Notes under the pieces: model-generated | Told to the model about the DNA's origin: nothing | The model's input: the letters and a program-made list of their open reading frames with translations, nothing else | Database searches by the model: none | Part shown: positions 32,070 to 42,470 of the stretch, in pieces | Layout: each line of letters begins with the position of its first letter | Position numbering within the stretch: the stretch's first letter is position 1 | NCBI GenBank assembly: GCA_000151295.1 | Contig: GG745330.1 | Coordinates: 644,155-708,154, forward strand | DNA length: 64,000 nt | Direction of reading: 5' to 3' | From: Allomyces macrogynus ATCC 38327 | Lineage: Eukaryota; Blastocladiomycota; Blastocladiomycetes; Blastocladiales; Blastocladiaceae | Made by a program: the position numbers and the translations under genes

Positions 32070-33418
32070 ATGCCGGCTGTACAACAATACCAAGTCGCAA
32101 CCATATTGCTCATTGGGCTCGCGATGGCTGTCGTCCTTGCTGCTGCCTCGCCTGCAGCGCTGTCGGAGCACGGCCACCACCATGCCATCCATGCCACCGC
32201 CTCGGCCGACACTGCACCGCGTACCCCCTCCGGCTGCTACTGGCGCAGCGACTTCAATGTGTCGCTCCAGCACAAGCCGCGACCAGCACCAAACCCGCAC
32301 CGGCTCGTTTTTACCGCGACGAACCGCGTCACAGGAACACGCGTACCGTGGCGCGACCTGGTCGTGATGCACGCGCGCCGCGCACATGTTCTCGTTGTCG
32401 ACAGCAATGTCGAGACGTTGGTGCACGTCCATCCCGAGGATTTACGCCGGTGCCACGCAACGAGGAGAGCGAGTGGGGCGTCGACGTGCCGATACCACAA
32501 GACGGTGGACCGTGGGTCGTGCAGGTCGAGCTCGCAGTGCGCGTACCGACGAGCGTGTGCGTCGAGCCGCGACGAAGAATGGGGAATAAGCACGCGCATC
32601 GCCGTTTGAAACGTCGGCATACGATGGACGGCGACGACCAAGGCCCACCTGCCGTGGAGATCGAGCACGAGTTTCAAATGCCGCCCTTCGACAGACAACA
32701 CGCGACTCCTCTTCTAGCTTCGCAGAAGCAGGAGAACACAGCCATTGTGCACGGTTTGCGGCTCGCGACTGGGTCGGACGCTTACACGTCGCCGATCCCA
32801 CTGACTGGTCTCCCCGTCACTTCCCTGCCACAACGAGGCCACGGCTCGCAATACCAGGTCACAACTGCGGCGCTCCCCGACGGCCGCGCGGCGATCCTGC
32901 CGCTGTTCCAGAACCAGTGCCGCACGGTCGTGTTCCACGTTGCGCAGTACGCGGCGCACTGGCACCGGTTCGCCCCAGCGGCCGACCTCGGCCCGCTCCT
33001 CGACGCGGCCGCTCACATCACGGCAGTCCACGCATCGACGCTGCACACGGCGCACTTCCACGGGGTCGCACTCGCGCTGTCGCAAGTAAGCGCGGCCGAC
33101 GTGGCGCACGTCGCCGCGCAGCTCCTGACAGGCACTGCAGAAGCAACTGACTCGAGGCCGCCAACACGACTCACGGCCCCACCAGTGGTCGCATGGCGCC
33201 GTGGCGGCAGCGAGCGCGTGCAATTGTGCCGCGGGCGTGTGGGCACGCGCGTATGGATGCACGGCGCGGCACCCGCTTCATTCGGACCATGGATCGGAGC
33301 CGCAGTCTCGCTGCCGCTGCCCGGATGGTGGCGACTGATTGTGCAGGCGCGCGTGCGCGGTGGGGATATGGTCGTGGCGGCCGTGTGGGTGCACGTCAAG
33401 CCGACCCCCCAGCAGTGA
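32070..33418 (+). CDS. Secreted His-rich two-domain protein with an apparent frame slip
   Basis: The start at 32070 gives a signal peptide (VATILLIGLAMAVVLAAASP) followed by a histidine-rich stretch (EHGHHHAIH). A beta-sandwich-like domain then reads DFNVSLQHKPRPAPNP..., DLVVMHARRAHVLVVDSN and VETLVHVHPEDL. From about 32440 the sensible frame shifts by one base: PRNEESEWGVDVPIPQDGGP and WVVQVELAV continue in the next frame to a stop at 33418. I see no plausible intron there. A second domain of similar type lies at about 32880-33080 (FQNQCRTVVFHVAQYAAHWH, ending HTAHFHGVALALS). The H-x-HPE and H-x-HG motifs resemble small extracytoplasmic metal- or redox-related domains (YtkA/FixH-like), which is only a resemblance. 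The break may be a sequencing error or a real pseudogenising mutation. Confidence 0.55.
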
Positions 33419-34580
33419 ATAAAGCCAGCATTAGACATGGTGTGCTCCCAAGAGTCAGAAACAGGCACAATTTCCCAATGGGTGATTCTCGCCATCCACG
33501 AGCACCAATTCTGAGTGCAGTAACGGCTCCGCAGCGCTGTCATCCTCGTCTCCATCAAGCTCGTGCCGTGCGCGTACAGGGAGACGCGATGCAGACTGCA
33601 CGGCAGCGAACAGGCCGAGGGGGAGTGCCCACCCACTGGCGTGCAGCACCGCGCCTGCGACCCATACGGCACAGTGGGAGCGAGAAGACGACGACGAGCG
33701 CGTGAACCCGCTGCAACGTGCGAGATCCATGGCAGCACGAGGTCGCCGACAGTCGCGCACGGAACAGGGGCGCACACACGGCGCGGCGGACGGCGGCACA
33801 CAGAGGGCGCCGCGTCGGCATAAGGATGACAGTGGTCTTCATGCTCGGAGGGCAGCGCCAAGTTGAGTAAATAGCAACGGGGGTCGCGGTGAGGAATGGC
33901 GGGGACTTGGTGCACTGAGCGTGATAGGAGCCCGGTCGAGGGTTCCACGGGCATCAAACGAGGCGCTGAGTCGTTGAGACCCGTCCCGCCATGCATTGCA
34001 GCTAGTGCCGATGTGGTGGTCGTGTCGTGTCGCCGTTGTCGTCGTCGCTGGCGCTGGTTTGACAGAGTCGTTTGGCAACGTTGAAACAGTAGAGGGGGGT
34101 CATCGAGGTCAAAACCTAGCCTCGGCCCTGCCCCATTCGCGACCAAACCCCATCGCACCGGGATTTCACCTCGGTCATCGCGTGCGAGACGACCTTCAGC
34201 TCGGCCAAGTCGCGCCAGACCGTCGCGCCAGACCGTCGCCTGCAATCGCCGCCGTCGTCGCCGTCGCGGTGCCCGTCCTCGCCACCGCTCCCCACGACGC
34301 TGCACGCCCGCGCACCACACGCGACTTGCTGCACTCGCTGTGCCGCGCCTCGCCGCGCCGGCCGGCCATCCATTCCGGCGCCGTCGCGCCGCTCGCGCGC
34401 CGTCCAAGCGCCTGCCGTGGGCCACTTCCGCGACAACAACACGTGCAGTGCACTACCGCCCACGCTCATCACGCCGATCGCGTGCTGCTCAGCGGCCGCA
34501 ACAACACCCCGAACAACTGTCGTCGACCCGCCTGCTGCAATCGCGCCCGCGCCCACGCTCGCGTCTGCGCCCTCTCGGCC
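33419..34580. other. Intergenic region with one doubtful small reading frame
   Basis: About 1.16 kb upstream of the CK1-family kinase gene. Long antisense frames are GC shadows. The only part with protein-like composition is a short - strand frame at 33455-33730, listed separately. Confidence 0.35.
33455..33730 (-). CDS. Doubtful small membrane protein or exon
   Basis: A 91-codon frame from ATG 33730. It contains a hydrophobic segment (AVWVAGAVLHASGWALPLGL) followed by an acidic tail (ELDGDEDDSAAEPLLHSELV) and a Cys-rich end (GNCACF). Composition is more natural than neighbouring shadows, so it may be a small protein or the last exon of a longer - strand gene. No homolog recognised and no supporting context; low confidence. 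Confidence 0.25.
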   Translation of the reverse strand: MDLARCSGFTRSSSSSRSHCAVWVAGAVLHASGWALPLGLFAAVQSASRLPVRARHELDGDEDDSAAEPLLHSELVLVDGENHPLGNCACF

Positions 34581-37500
34581 ATGCACGCCCAGACGCCGCC
34601 GCACCACGACCGCTACGACCCTCACGACGCCTACTTTACCGTGCCGCGCCTGCCCATGACCGCCGCCGCGTCTGGTGCCGCTGCCGCTTCCGCTACTGCC
34701 TCGCCCGCGCCCAACGTGCCCACAACAACTGCCGCCGCCGCGGGCCCGGCACCCTATCCGCTCCCTCCCTATCCATCGTCAGCTGCCATCGCCGCCAACG
34801 CCGCCGCGCACCTTGCCGCGCGTTCTCCGCTACTGCGCAACCCGCTCAAGGCACGGTCTGCCGCCGCCGTCCTGCACCATCCTCACGCCGTTGCGCGCCC
34901 GCTGCCGGCGCCCGGGGCCGCGACCGCTGCCCTGCCGCCACCACCGCCGGGGAACCCAGGACTCGCTGCCGCGTGGATGCCACACCAGTACGCTGCCCCC
35001 AGCAACGGATTCGGCTATAATGCTCCCACCGTTACGGCCACGACCACGGCGGCGGCCGCTGCCGCCACGAACCCGTGGGCCCCACCCGCTGCGACGACCT
35101 ACGCGTCCACGTTTGCGCGCGACCCGAACGCCGGAGGCGCGATCCCGCCATCGCACTACCCGCACGTGCAGCAGTACAACGCGCACGCGCCGTCGTTTGT
35201 GACTGCGGGCGCTGCCCCCGCGCCGGTGCCAGACTACGCGGCGGCGTACGCGGCGGCTCCCTATCTCCACGCACCGTACCCGCCCGCGACACCGCACGCG
35301 CCGCCGCCCCCACCACCACCGCAACTGACCTACTATTACGCGCCGCACCTCGGTGCCGGTGGTGCTGGGGGCCGGCGGGTACGACGGCGACGCGATGCAG
35401 ATCAGTCCAGCGCGCAGCCCGGCGCAGTCGTTGAGCACCATGTGTCCGATCTCGCCCATGAGCCCATCGACCTTGGGGGCGGCGCGGAGTCCCGTTGTCA
35501 AGGCCGCCGCGCGTCGTACCGCGCTCGCTGCTGCTGCGGGCACGCGCAGCCCGCGCATTGTTCCACCGTCACCGATTGCGCGTGGTGCAAACGTCTCGCC
35601 GCTCGCCGCGACGGCTCGACCCACGCGCGACCGCTGCTGCGCGCGGAACGGTGCTGCGGCGGCGGCCGCGCCGGCGGTGCCCGGATCGACGCACGACTCG
35701 ATTCCCGAAGGTTCATTACTTGGCGGGACCGCGTCAGGGTGGCCGGGCGAGAACACGTCGACGACACGTAACGGAACCGACGGAACGCGCATGAGTGCGG
35801 AGCCGCTCACGAGCCCCATGCCTGCAGTCGGGCCCGGCGATTTTCTCGCATCGCCCGCTACGTCGGCAACACACACGAACGCGCGCATGTCGCTCATGTC
35901 AACGACCTCGTCGCACTCGGGCGCAGCGCGGTGGCCGTGGTACTCGATCGGGACCAAGCTCGGCGCGGGGTCGTTCGGGTGCGTCTACCGCGGCCACCGG
36001 CTGCCGGACCGCATGCCCGTCGCGATCAAGGTCGAACCGCTGCCACCACCCCCCACGCCGGCACCGGCGGGTGGGAAAGCTGCTGCCGCGGCTCCGGCAA
36101 CACATCAAGGCCTCTTGCCCGCTGAGGCGCAGGTGCTCCTCGCGCTCGCTGGCGGTGCCGGGTTCCCGCGGCTGCACTGGTACGGCGTGTTTGAGGTGGT
36201 CGACGCGCAGGGCCACCGGTGGGCCTACCGCGCGCTCGTCATGGACCAGCTCGGCGCGTCATTGCAGGACCTGTTTGAGCGGTGCCACCGCCGGTTCTCG
36301 ATCCCGACCGTGTGCATGATCGCCGACCAGTTGCTCTGCCGCCTCGAGACGCTGCATGCACGTGGTTACCTGCACCGCGACCTCAAGCCGGAGAATGTGT
36401 TGGTTGGGTGCGCTGCGACGGCTGCGGATGGTGGGTCGTCGGCGGGGGTTGGGGCGGCGGATCTGTCGCATGTCCTGCACTTGATTGATTTTGGGCTCGC
36501 GTGCCCGATCCCGGCGCAGCCGGGCGAGGTGCGCAATGGGGTGGTTGCGTCGGGGCGCGCGGAAAAGTGCATCGTGCGTGTTCTCTGTTCATTTTTTGTG
36601 CTTGATCACGAAGATTCTGACTCGCTCTCTTCGTCTATCTAGGGCACGCTCCGGTACATGTCGCGCTGCTCGCACCGCGGGCGGCCGCAAGCACCCAAGG
36701 ACGACCTCGAGTCGCTCGGTTACCTGCTCGTCTACTTTGCCGTGGGCCACTTGCCTTGGCAGAAAAAGTACCTCAAGGTGCCCGCGACCCCCGCGCCGAC
36801 GCCCGACAACCCGAATCCGGCCCCGCCTGACCACAAACGGCTCGTGCTGCGCGCCAAGGAGCAGGCCGTGCCGAAAATCTTGTGCCAGACGCTGCCGCGC
36901 GCGTTTGAAGAGTACATGGCCCGCGTGCGAGCCATGGACCCAAAAGAAACGCCCGACTACACGGGCCTGCGCGACTTGTTTGTGGGTGCTGTGCGCGACC
37001 TCGGCATGCGCGCCTACGACTGGCGGTTCGATTGGGACCCGGTCGCGACGGCGGGGGACGCGTCGGCGAGTGGAGTGGCCGCGGGCACACTCGATGCGAC
37101 GGCGCCCATGCAGGCGCTCCTTCCGCCGACAAACGTCCCGGCACCGCCGGGGTTTACTGCACCGCCAACGCCCTACGCTGCGCGCGGGTACCCCGACGCT
37201 GGCGCGCCGTTACCGCTGCCCGTCCCAGCGCCGCAGCCACTGCCTCCACCACCACCCGCGCTCCCAGGCGGCGCGTGGCTTGGGTACGACCGCATCGGTC
37301 TCGACCCGGTCTCGGCTGCTGCTGCCGCCGCTGCCGCTGCCGCATACGGGGCCGCCGACGTGTACGGCCGTGGGAGTGCCGCGCTCTATCCGGGCACTGA
37401 CGCGTACTACTATCCGTCAGCCGCGGCCCCACCACCGCCACCACCACCGCTCTACGCGCCGCTCGGTACAGCCGGTGCTCCGCCCGACGGGATCGCGGCC

Positions 37501-38399
37501 ATGCAGCAGGTTGCGCTGCAGGCCATGCACCACCACCAGCACTACCGGCAGCAGCAACAGCAGTACCCGCCGCCCCCACCGCCGCAGCTCCCGCTCCCAC
37601 CCCCGCCACCACCGCCGCAGGCGCATCTGTACGAGTTCTACCCGGACGTGCTCGCGCGCGCGGATCAGTACGGTGGCGCGGGATACGACGCGTACCGCGC
37701 GCCCGCGGCCCAGCCGCCCGCGGAGTTTACCGATGAGCGCGCGGCGGCGGCTGCGGCGTATGCGGCGTACGACACGCGTGCGCAGCCGCCAAGAGGACCG
37801 ACGGCGGTGCCTCCTCCACCACCGCCGCCAGGCGCCGTCTGGAACGCGTGGCGCACGCCGAATCTCGCGCGACCGACACCGCCGCCGCCAGGGTACAACG
37901 CGTGGGCTCCCCCACCACCACTGCAGGTGCAGCAGCAGGCGCAAGCACCGCCACCCCCACCGAGTGCGGGACTCGACCGTGCCGCGTCGGACGGGACGCT
38001 GTTACGCGCGATGGCCGCGGCCGCGCTCGGGCACGAGTACGCCGCGTGGGGTGCACCGCCGCCGCCCGCGCAAGCACAGGAGTACGGCGCGGCGCCGGCA
38101 CAGGCCGAGTACGCTGCGGCTGCGGCGGTACCTCCACCTCCACCTCCGCCACCCGGGTATGCGGCGCGGCCTCACGACTCGAACTCCGGGTACGCCACCG
38201 CCGCGCCCCGTGCCGCGCACCACGCCTACCACGGCGCGTCGCCGTACGAACACCGCTACTATCCCATGCCGCGGGCAAGTGCGTGCTACGACAGAATGAT
38301 CGCCAACAGTGATATCTTGTCGATTTTTTTGTGGGCGATATATGGGGGTGAGGAGTCAGTGAGGGCCGGTGGTTGTGAGAGTGTTTGTGCGGAGGGGGT
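34581..38399 (+). CDS. Casein kinase 1 family protein kinase with long low-complexity flanks
   Basis: The N-terminal part (34581 to about 35930) is Ala/Pro/Tyr-rich disorder. The kinase domain begins WPWYSIGTKLGAGSFGCVYR, with the ATP lysine in VAIKVEP, HRDLKPENVLVG at about 36373, and DFGLA at about 36487. An intron (36574-36642) precedes GTLRYMSRCSHRGRPQAPKD, then DLESLGYLLVYFAVGHLPWQ. The GT-R-Y...DDLESLGY order is a CK1 hallmark (replacing APE). All catalytic residues are present. The insert GVAASGRAEKC before GT is typical of CK1. The C-terminal tail (from about 37060) is more than 400 residues of Pro, Ala, Gln and Tyr, like the P/Q-rich tail of yeast Hrr25 but longer. Two points are unresolved. 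The sensible frame changes near 35370-35440, by a 49-nt intron (35389-35437) or a one-base slip. The 3' end enters the 100-N gap. Confidence 0.8.
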
Positions 38400-38499
38400 N
38401 NNNNNNNNNNNNNNNNNNNNNNNNNNNNNNNNNNNNNNNNNNNNNNNNNNNNNNNNNNNNNNNNNNNNNNNNNNNNNNNNNNNNNNNNNNNNNNNNNNN
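38400..38499. other. Scaffold gap of 100 N
   Basis: Exactly 100 N, placeholder length. It hides the end of the CK1-family gene. Confidence 0.99.
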
Positions 38500-39769
38500 C
38501 TAGACTGCTTCTCTCTCACTCTCTCCATTCTTGTCTCCTTCTGCTTGACATCATCTGCTTCCGATCGCTGCACCCCATAACACTCTAGCGATGTGCAGGT
38601 TCTCCGATCTGTCTAGTTTCATAACATATATATTCTCTTAGCTAAGTATGTTCTTCGCGTTCAGTCTTCTTCGCACCTGTGTAGCGCAAACGAGAAGAAG
38701 TGAGAACGACCTCTATAACTATCAAAATTCTTTTTCATTAACCTTATCTCTCTACTCCTACCATGTTACCTCTTTGCATTACGATAGACCTCTTACTGGC
38801 TTCTGCATTGTCTGAGATGTATGCCGTCTTGCCGCGATTGATTGCGCGGCACCCAACCCACGCCCCGTCGTTTTTCGCCGAATCGGTCGCCGCTCGCGCC
38901 GGCCGCGATGGTGGTGGGTGGTGGGCTGCCGCCAGTGGGGGCCGCGACGGCGGGGTATGGCGCGACGGCGGACCCAGGCGCGGGTGGAGCGTTGCCAGAG
39001 ATGCCGGCGTGATTGTGGCTGGGACGGTGGGGAAGGAGGGTGGAGGTGGTGCGCACGTTGGTTGGTCGTCGGCGTGCGGCCCAAGCAAGTTTTTGGTCCG
39101 GTTTTGTCCCAAGTCGTGTCGTGTCGTGGCGCGCGACAAGGGTCGGTTTGGTTTGTCGTTGTGTGTTGGCAGCGCTGGCTCCAGGTCGCTGCTGCCGTTG
39201 CCCCGCCGTGCCGACGTTGTGTCCCGACACGACGTTAGATCCTCGGGGCTCGTGTTCAAGACGGAAATCAATTTATTATGCACGCGTTTGCCGCTGCGCT
39301 GGCCAACTCTGTTCCGTTTCCCCCGTCGTGTCCGACCAGCCGTGCGCGCTCTCGGCTGTGGTGCACGTCGTGTGAGCTGGGTTCGTGCTCGTGGGCACGC
39401 TGGACGCTGCGCTTGCGGCGAGCGATTGGGGAGTGAGACGAACGCTGCGCGCCGCATCGCGTTGCGTTTGTGGGTGGAGTGCGTCGGGATTTGGAATCGC
39501 AATCGTGCTTGGCCAGCGGGAGCGCGCGAACTGTTAAAGTGGCCTTTGGCGATGTGGAGATGCGAAGTGGGTTTGTGCGTGTGCTGACAGAAAGCCATGG
39601 AAGCGTGCGAGACAGACAGGCGAGCCTCGGTCAGCCTGTTGGCCCTTCATGACTGATGAGCGCACCGTGCTGCCGGCCGCACCGCATCCTCTCTCTCGCT
39701 CGACTCGCTCCCTCGCCGTCGACCGTGTCGATCCCACGCCCGCCGCCGCCGCCGCTGCCGCCCGCCAAC
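38500..39769. other. Intergenic region, no gene seen
   Basis: 38570-38760 is AT-rich; 38880-39650 is GT-rich on the + strand with long open frames on both strands lacking any recognisable motif. It should contain the promoter and 5' leader of the bZIP gene. Confidence 0.4.
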
Positions 39770-42310
39770 ATGGACGTCGACGACCTGATCCAATCGCTCT
39801 TTGCCCCGCCCGGCGCGCCGGCCTCGCCGCCCGTCTCGCCTGTACGCAACGACGTGTTCCTGCCTTCCTCGCCCGCCGGCTCCAGCGCCTCCTCCACCGC
39901 GTCGTCGTCGGGCACCGACCGCCTGCTCGCGTTCGTCGACGCGCAGGCCAACGCCGCCACCGCCGACTCAGCCATGGACTGGGCTGCCGACCTGCCACGC
40001 CCCGACGCGCTCGCCATGGACCTCGACTTGGACCTCGACCTAGACGCCTACCTCCACTTCCCAGCCGCACCAAGGCGCGCCGCGTCGCCCGCACCCGTGT
40101 CCGTGGATGCGCGGCCCGCGGTCAAGTCGCCGTCTTTGACGTGCGGTCGGGACGCACAGACTGTGGGACCCATCAGCGCCGCTCCTGTTCCCGCCGCCGC
40201 CGCCGCTGCTGCCAAGTCCGCAGCACCACCGGTCACTGCGCCCGTAGCCAAGGCGGGCGCACCGAGCGTCGCGCCCGCCGCGCTCGCGGCAGCTCCTGCT
40301 GACGCGACGACTGCGGCCGAGACGGCCGCGATCCCGGTTGTGCCAGCGGCGGTCCAAGTGGCGACCCAAGCTGCAGCAACGGTCACGGCCAAGACGCAAC
40401 CTGAAACGGACGCCACACGATCCTCGCCCGCGCCCAAGTCGCAATTCCAGGCTCCCACCACCCCAACCACCATCTCCACACCGACGCCGACACTGCCCGC
40501 CTTCTCGGCGACCAATGCCGCCGCCGTCCCGCCCGTCCCGCCGCTGCCGCTCTACAGCCCCTACTGGATGACGCCGGCCGCCGCGGCCTCGCCCTACGCG
40601 GCGGGCCCCTACGCCGCTGCCGCCGTCGCTGCCGCAGCGGCTGCGGCCGCGGGTGGCATGTATGCGCCCCCACCGGCCTCGTTCCCGTACGCGAGTCTCT
40701 ACGGGATGCTCCCGCCGCCGCCGCCCACACCCACGGGCATGCTGGGCCCCGCCGCGTGGCGCGCCGCCGCGCCCGACATCCCGCTCGACGGGCTGGTCGG
40801 CAAGCCCTCGTCTTCCACGAGTAAGCGTGCGCCCAAGCGCCGGCACGCGGCGGCTGCCGACGATCCGGCACAGCCTGCCGCCGGTGCGCGGCGGAAGCTC
40901 GACGTGGACGACACACCAGCAGCGCACGCGCAGCCCGCCGCGTCGCCCGCACCCACCTCGTCCTCATCGAGCGCTTCCGACGACGACTCGACCGGGACGA
41001 AACCGCGCGACGCCGCGGCGCTGCTCACGACCCCGCCCGACCAGCTGTCGCCCGACGACAAAAAGGCGCTGCGCAAGATCAAGAACCGGCTGGCCGCGTC
41101 CGAGTCGCGCAAGCGTGCGCGCGAGCACGTGGAACTGCTCGAAATGGAAGTGGCCAAGTTGAAGGACGAGAAGTCGGCATTGCAGGCACAGGTGCAGCAA
41201 GTGCTCGACGACCACGCACGGCTCGTGCAGGACCACGATCGCGTCCTCGCGCAACTAAGGCTTCTGCGCGACGCGCACGCGTATTTCCAGGTGGCGACGG
41301 GGACCAATGGGCCCACGGCGCCGGTGGTGCCGTTTATGATGGCCACGCCGCAATCGTCGTCGCTGGTGCATGTCACGGGGCCGGCGATCAAGTCGTTTGG
41401 TGCGCTATTTGCGATTGTTGTCTTGGGTGCCGCGTGGCTCCTGCCCGCGTTGTCGGCACTCGCGCCGAACGCGTCGACGACCGGGTCGGCACCGCTCAGT
41501 CTCACGGCGTCGCCCGCGGCATTCCGGTCGGCGCTCGAGCTCGTGGCGGCTGCAGCCGCGCCCAACGCCGGGTCATCTTCGACTGGGACTGGCAAGGCCG
41601 GGAGTGCGATGCCATACATGGCGACGACCGCCGGTGGCGTGAAAGTGATGGTTCTCGACGCGCCGCGGCGCAGTGACGTGGTTGCCGTTAACGCAGCGGA
41701 TAATACCGCTGACCCGATGGACCTCGACGACGACGTACCGTCCCTCCCAGCGCCCGACGCGCGCGTGCTCTACCTCGGCGACGGCAAGGACGGCGAGCAT
41801 CGTGACCAGGCCGTGGTCGTGACCGTCGTGCACTCGGAAGAGGGCGCGGGCGGCGCACTGCCGGCACTCAACATCAAGCTCTCAGACGATGGCAACAACG
41901 GCGCGTCGCTGCAGATCAAGGTCGAACCCGCAAGCGATGCCGACGCGGCCATGTGTCGCGCGACGGCCGCGTCGTTGCTCACGGCGGCCGCGGGGGCAGA
42001 AGCGGCGCCGCGACCGCCGCGACCTGCGGCGGCGGATGCGGTGAGGCCCAAGCAGGAGGAAGGTGGCGCGATGCCGCCGCACTCGTTCCTGATTCATGTG
42101 GAACCGCCGTCGCCGACTGCCGCGCGCGCTGAAAGTACCGGGCCGGGGGACGCGTTGCCGGTGCCGCCGGGGACCGTGCCGAGCCCGCACGCGCCGCTGC
42201 GTGGAAAGACTGCGCGGTTGGCGGTGGATGAAGGTGGAGTACGTGCGCCGGCGCCGCCCACGGACAGCGGGCGCGTGTTTGTGCGTGGACCCGGATCGAA
42301 GCTGGCGTAG
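39770..42310 (+). CDS. bZIP transcription factor with a transmembrane segment (ATF6/CREB3-like layout)
   Basis: A single-exon gene of 846 residues from ATG 39770. It opens with an acidic stretch (MDVDDLIQSLFAPPG) and an Asp/Leu repeat (DLDLDLDLDAYLHF) that could be an activation domain. A long Ala/Pro-rich region follows. The bZIP basic region is KIKNRLAASESRKRAREH, with the invariant N at about residue 439 and the N-x7-R pattern, followed by a leucine zipper (LLEMEVAKLKDEKSALQAQV). At about residues 542-564 lies a clear membrane helix (SFGALFAIVVLGAAWLLPAL), about 60 residues after the zipper, and then about 280 further residues. This order matches ATF6, CREB3 and plant bZIP17/28, which are ER-anchored and released by Golgi proteolysis. 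The C-terminal part has no recognised domain and is not rich in cysteine. IRE1 is encoded about 20 kb away. Confidence 0.8.
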   Translation: MDVDDLIQSLFAPPGAPASPPVSPVRNDVFLPSSPAGSSASSTASSSGTDRLLAFVDAQANAATADSAMDWAADLPRPDALAMDLDLDLDLDAYLHFPAAPRRAASPAPVSVDARPAVKSPSLTCGRDAQTVGPISAAPVPAAAAAAAKSAAPPVTAPVAKAGAPSVAPAALAAAPADATTAAETAAIPVVPAAVQVATQAAATVTAKTQPETDATRSSPAPKSQFQAPTTPTTISTPTPTLPAFSATNAAAVPPVPPLPLYSPYWMTPAAAASPYAAGPYAAAAVAAAAAAAAGGMYAPPPASFPYASLYGMLPPPPPTPTGMLGPAAWRAAAPDIPLDGLVGKPSSSTSKRAPKRRHAAAADDPAQPAAGARRKLDVDDTPAAHAQPAASPAPTSSSSSASDDDSTGTKPRDAAALLTTPPDQLSPDDKKALRKIKNRLAASESRKRAREHVELLEMEVAKLKDEKSALQAQVQQVLDDHARLVQDHDRVLAQLRLLRDAHAYFQVATGTNGPTAPVVPFMMATPQSSSLVHVTGPAIKSFGALFAIVVLGAAWLLPALSALAPNASTTGSAPLSLTASPAAFRSALELVAAAAAPNAGSSSTGTGKAGSAMPYMATTAGGVKVMVLDAPRRSDVVAVNAADNTADPMDLDDDVPSLPAPDARVLYLGDGKDGEHRDQAVVVTVVHSEEGAGGALPALNIKLSDDGNNGASLQIKVEPASDADAAMCRATAASLLTAAAGAEAAPRPPRPAAADAVRPKQEEGGAMPPHSFLIHVEPPSPTAARAESTGPGDALPVPPGTVPSPHAPLRGKTARLAVDEGGVRAPAPPTDSGRVFVRGPGSKLA

Positions 42311-42470
42311 GCCTTTATTTGTGTCGCCTTGTCGACGGGATTCGCGTCGCGCAGAAGTTGTTGTTCGTGGGTGGGTGTTGTTCGTGTGATCTCGTTCGTG
42401 GTTGGTCGTTTCGTGTCCACCAAGTATCCATAATACATGCGCTCTCATTTCATGATATTCAGCACTGCTC

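Noticed and set aside
33013..34425. A 470-codon open frame on the - strand
   Set aside because: It overlaps the well-supported secreted protein and intergenic sequence and is Arg/Pro/Ser-rich without motifs; long antisense frames are expected at this GC content.
38744..39598. Overlapping long frames on both strands upstream of the bZIP gene
   Set aside because: Low-complexity Pro/His/Arg or Gly/Trp/Val composition, no homology, no splice support.
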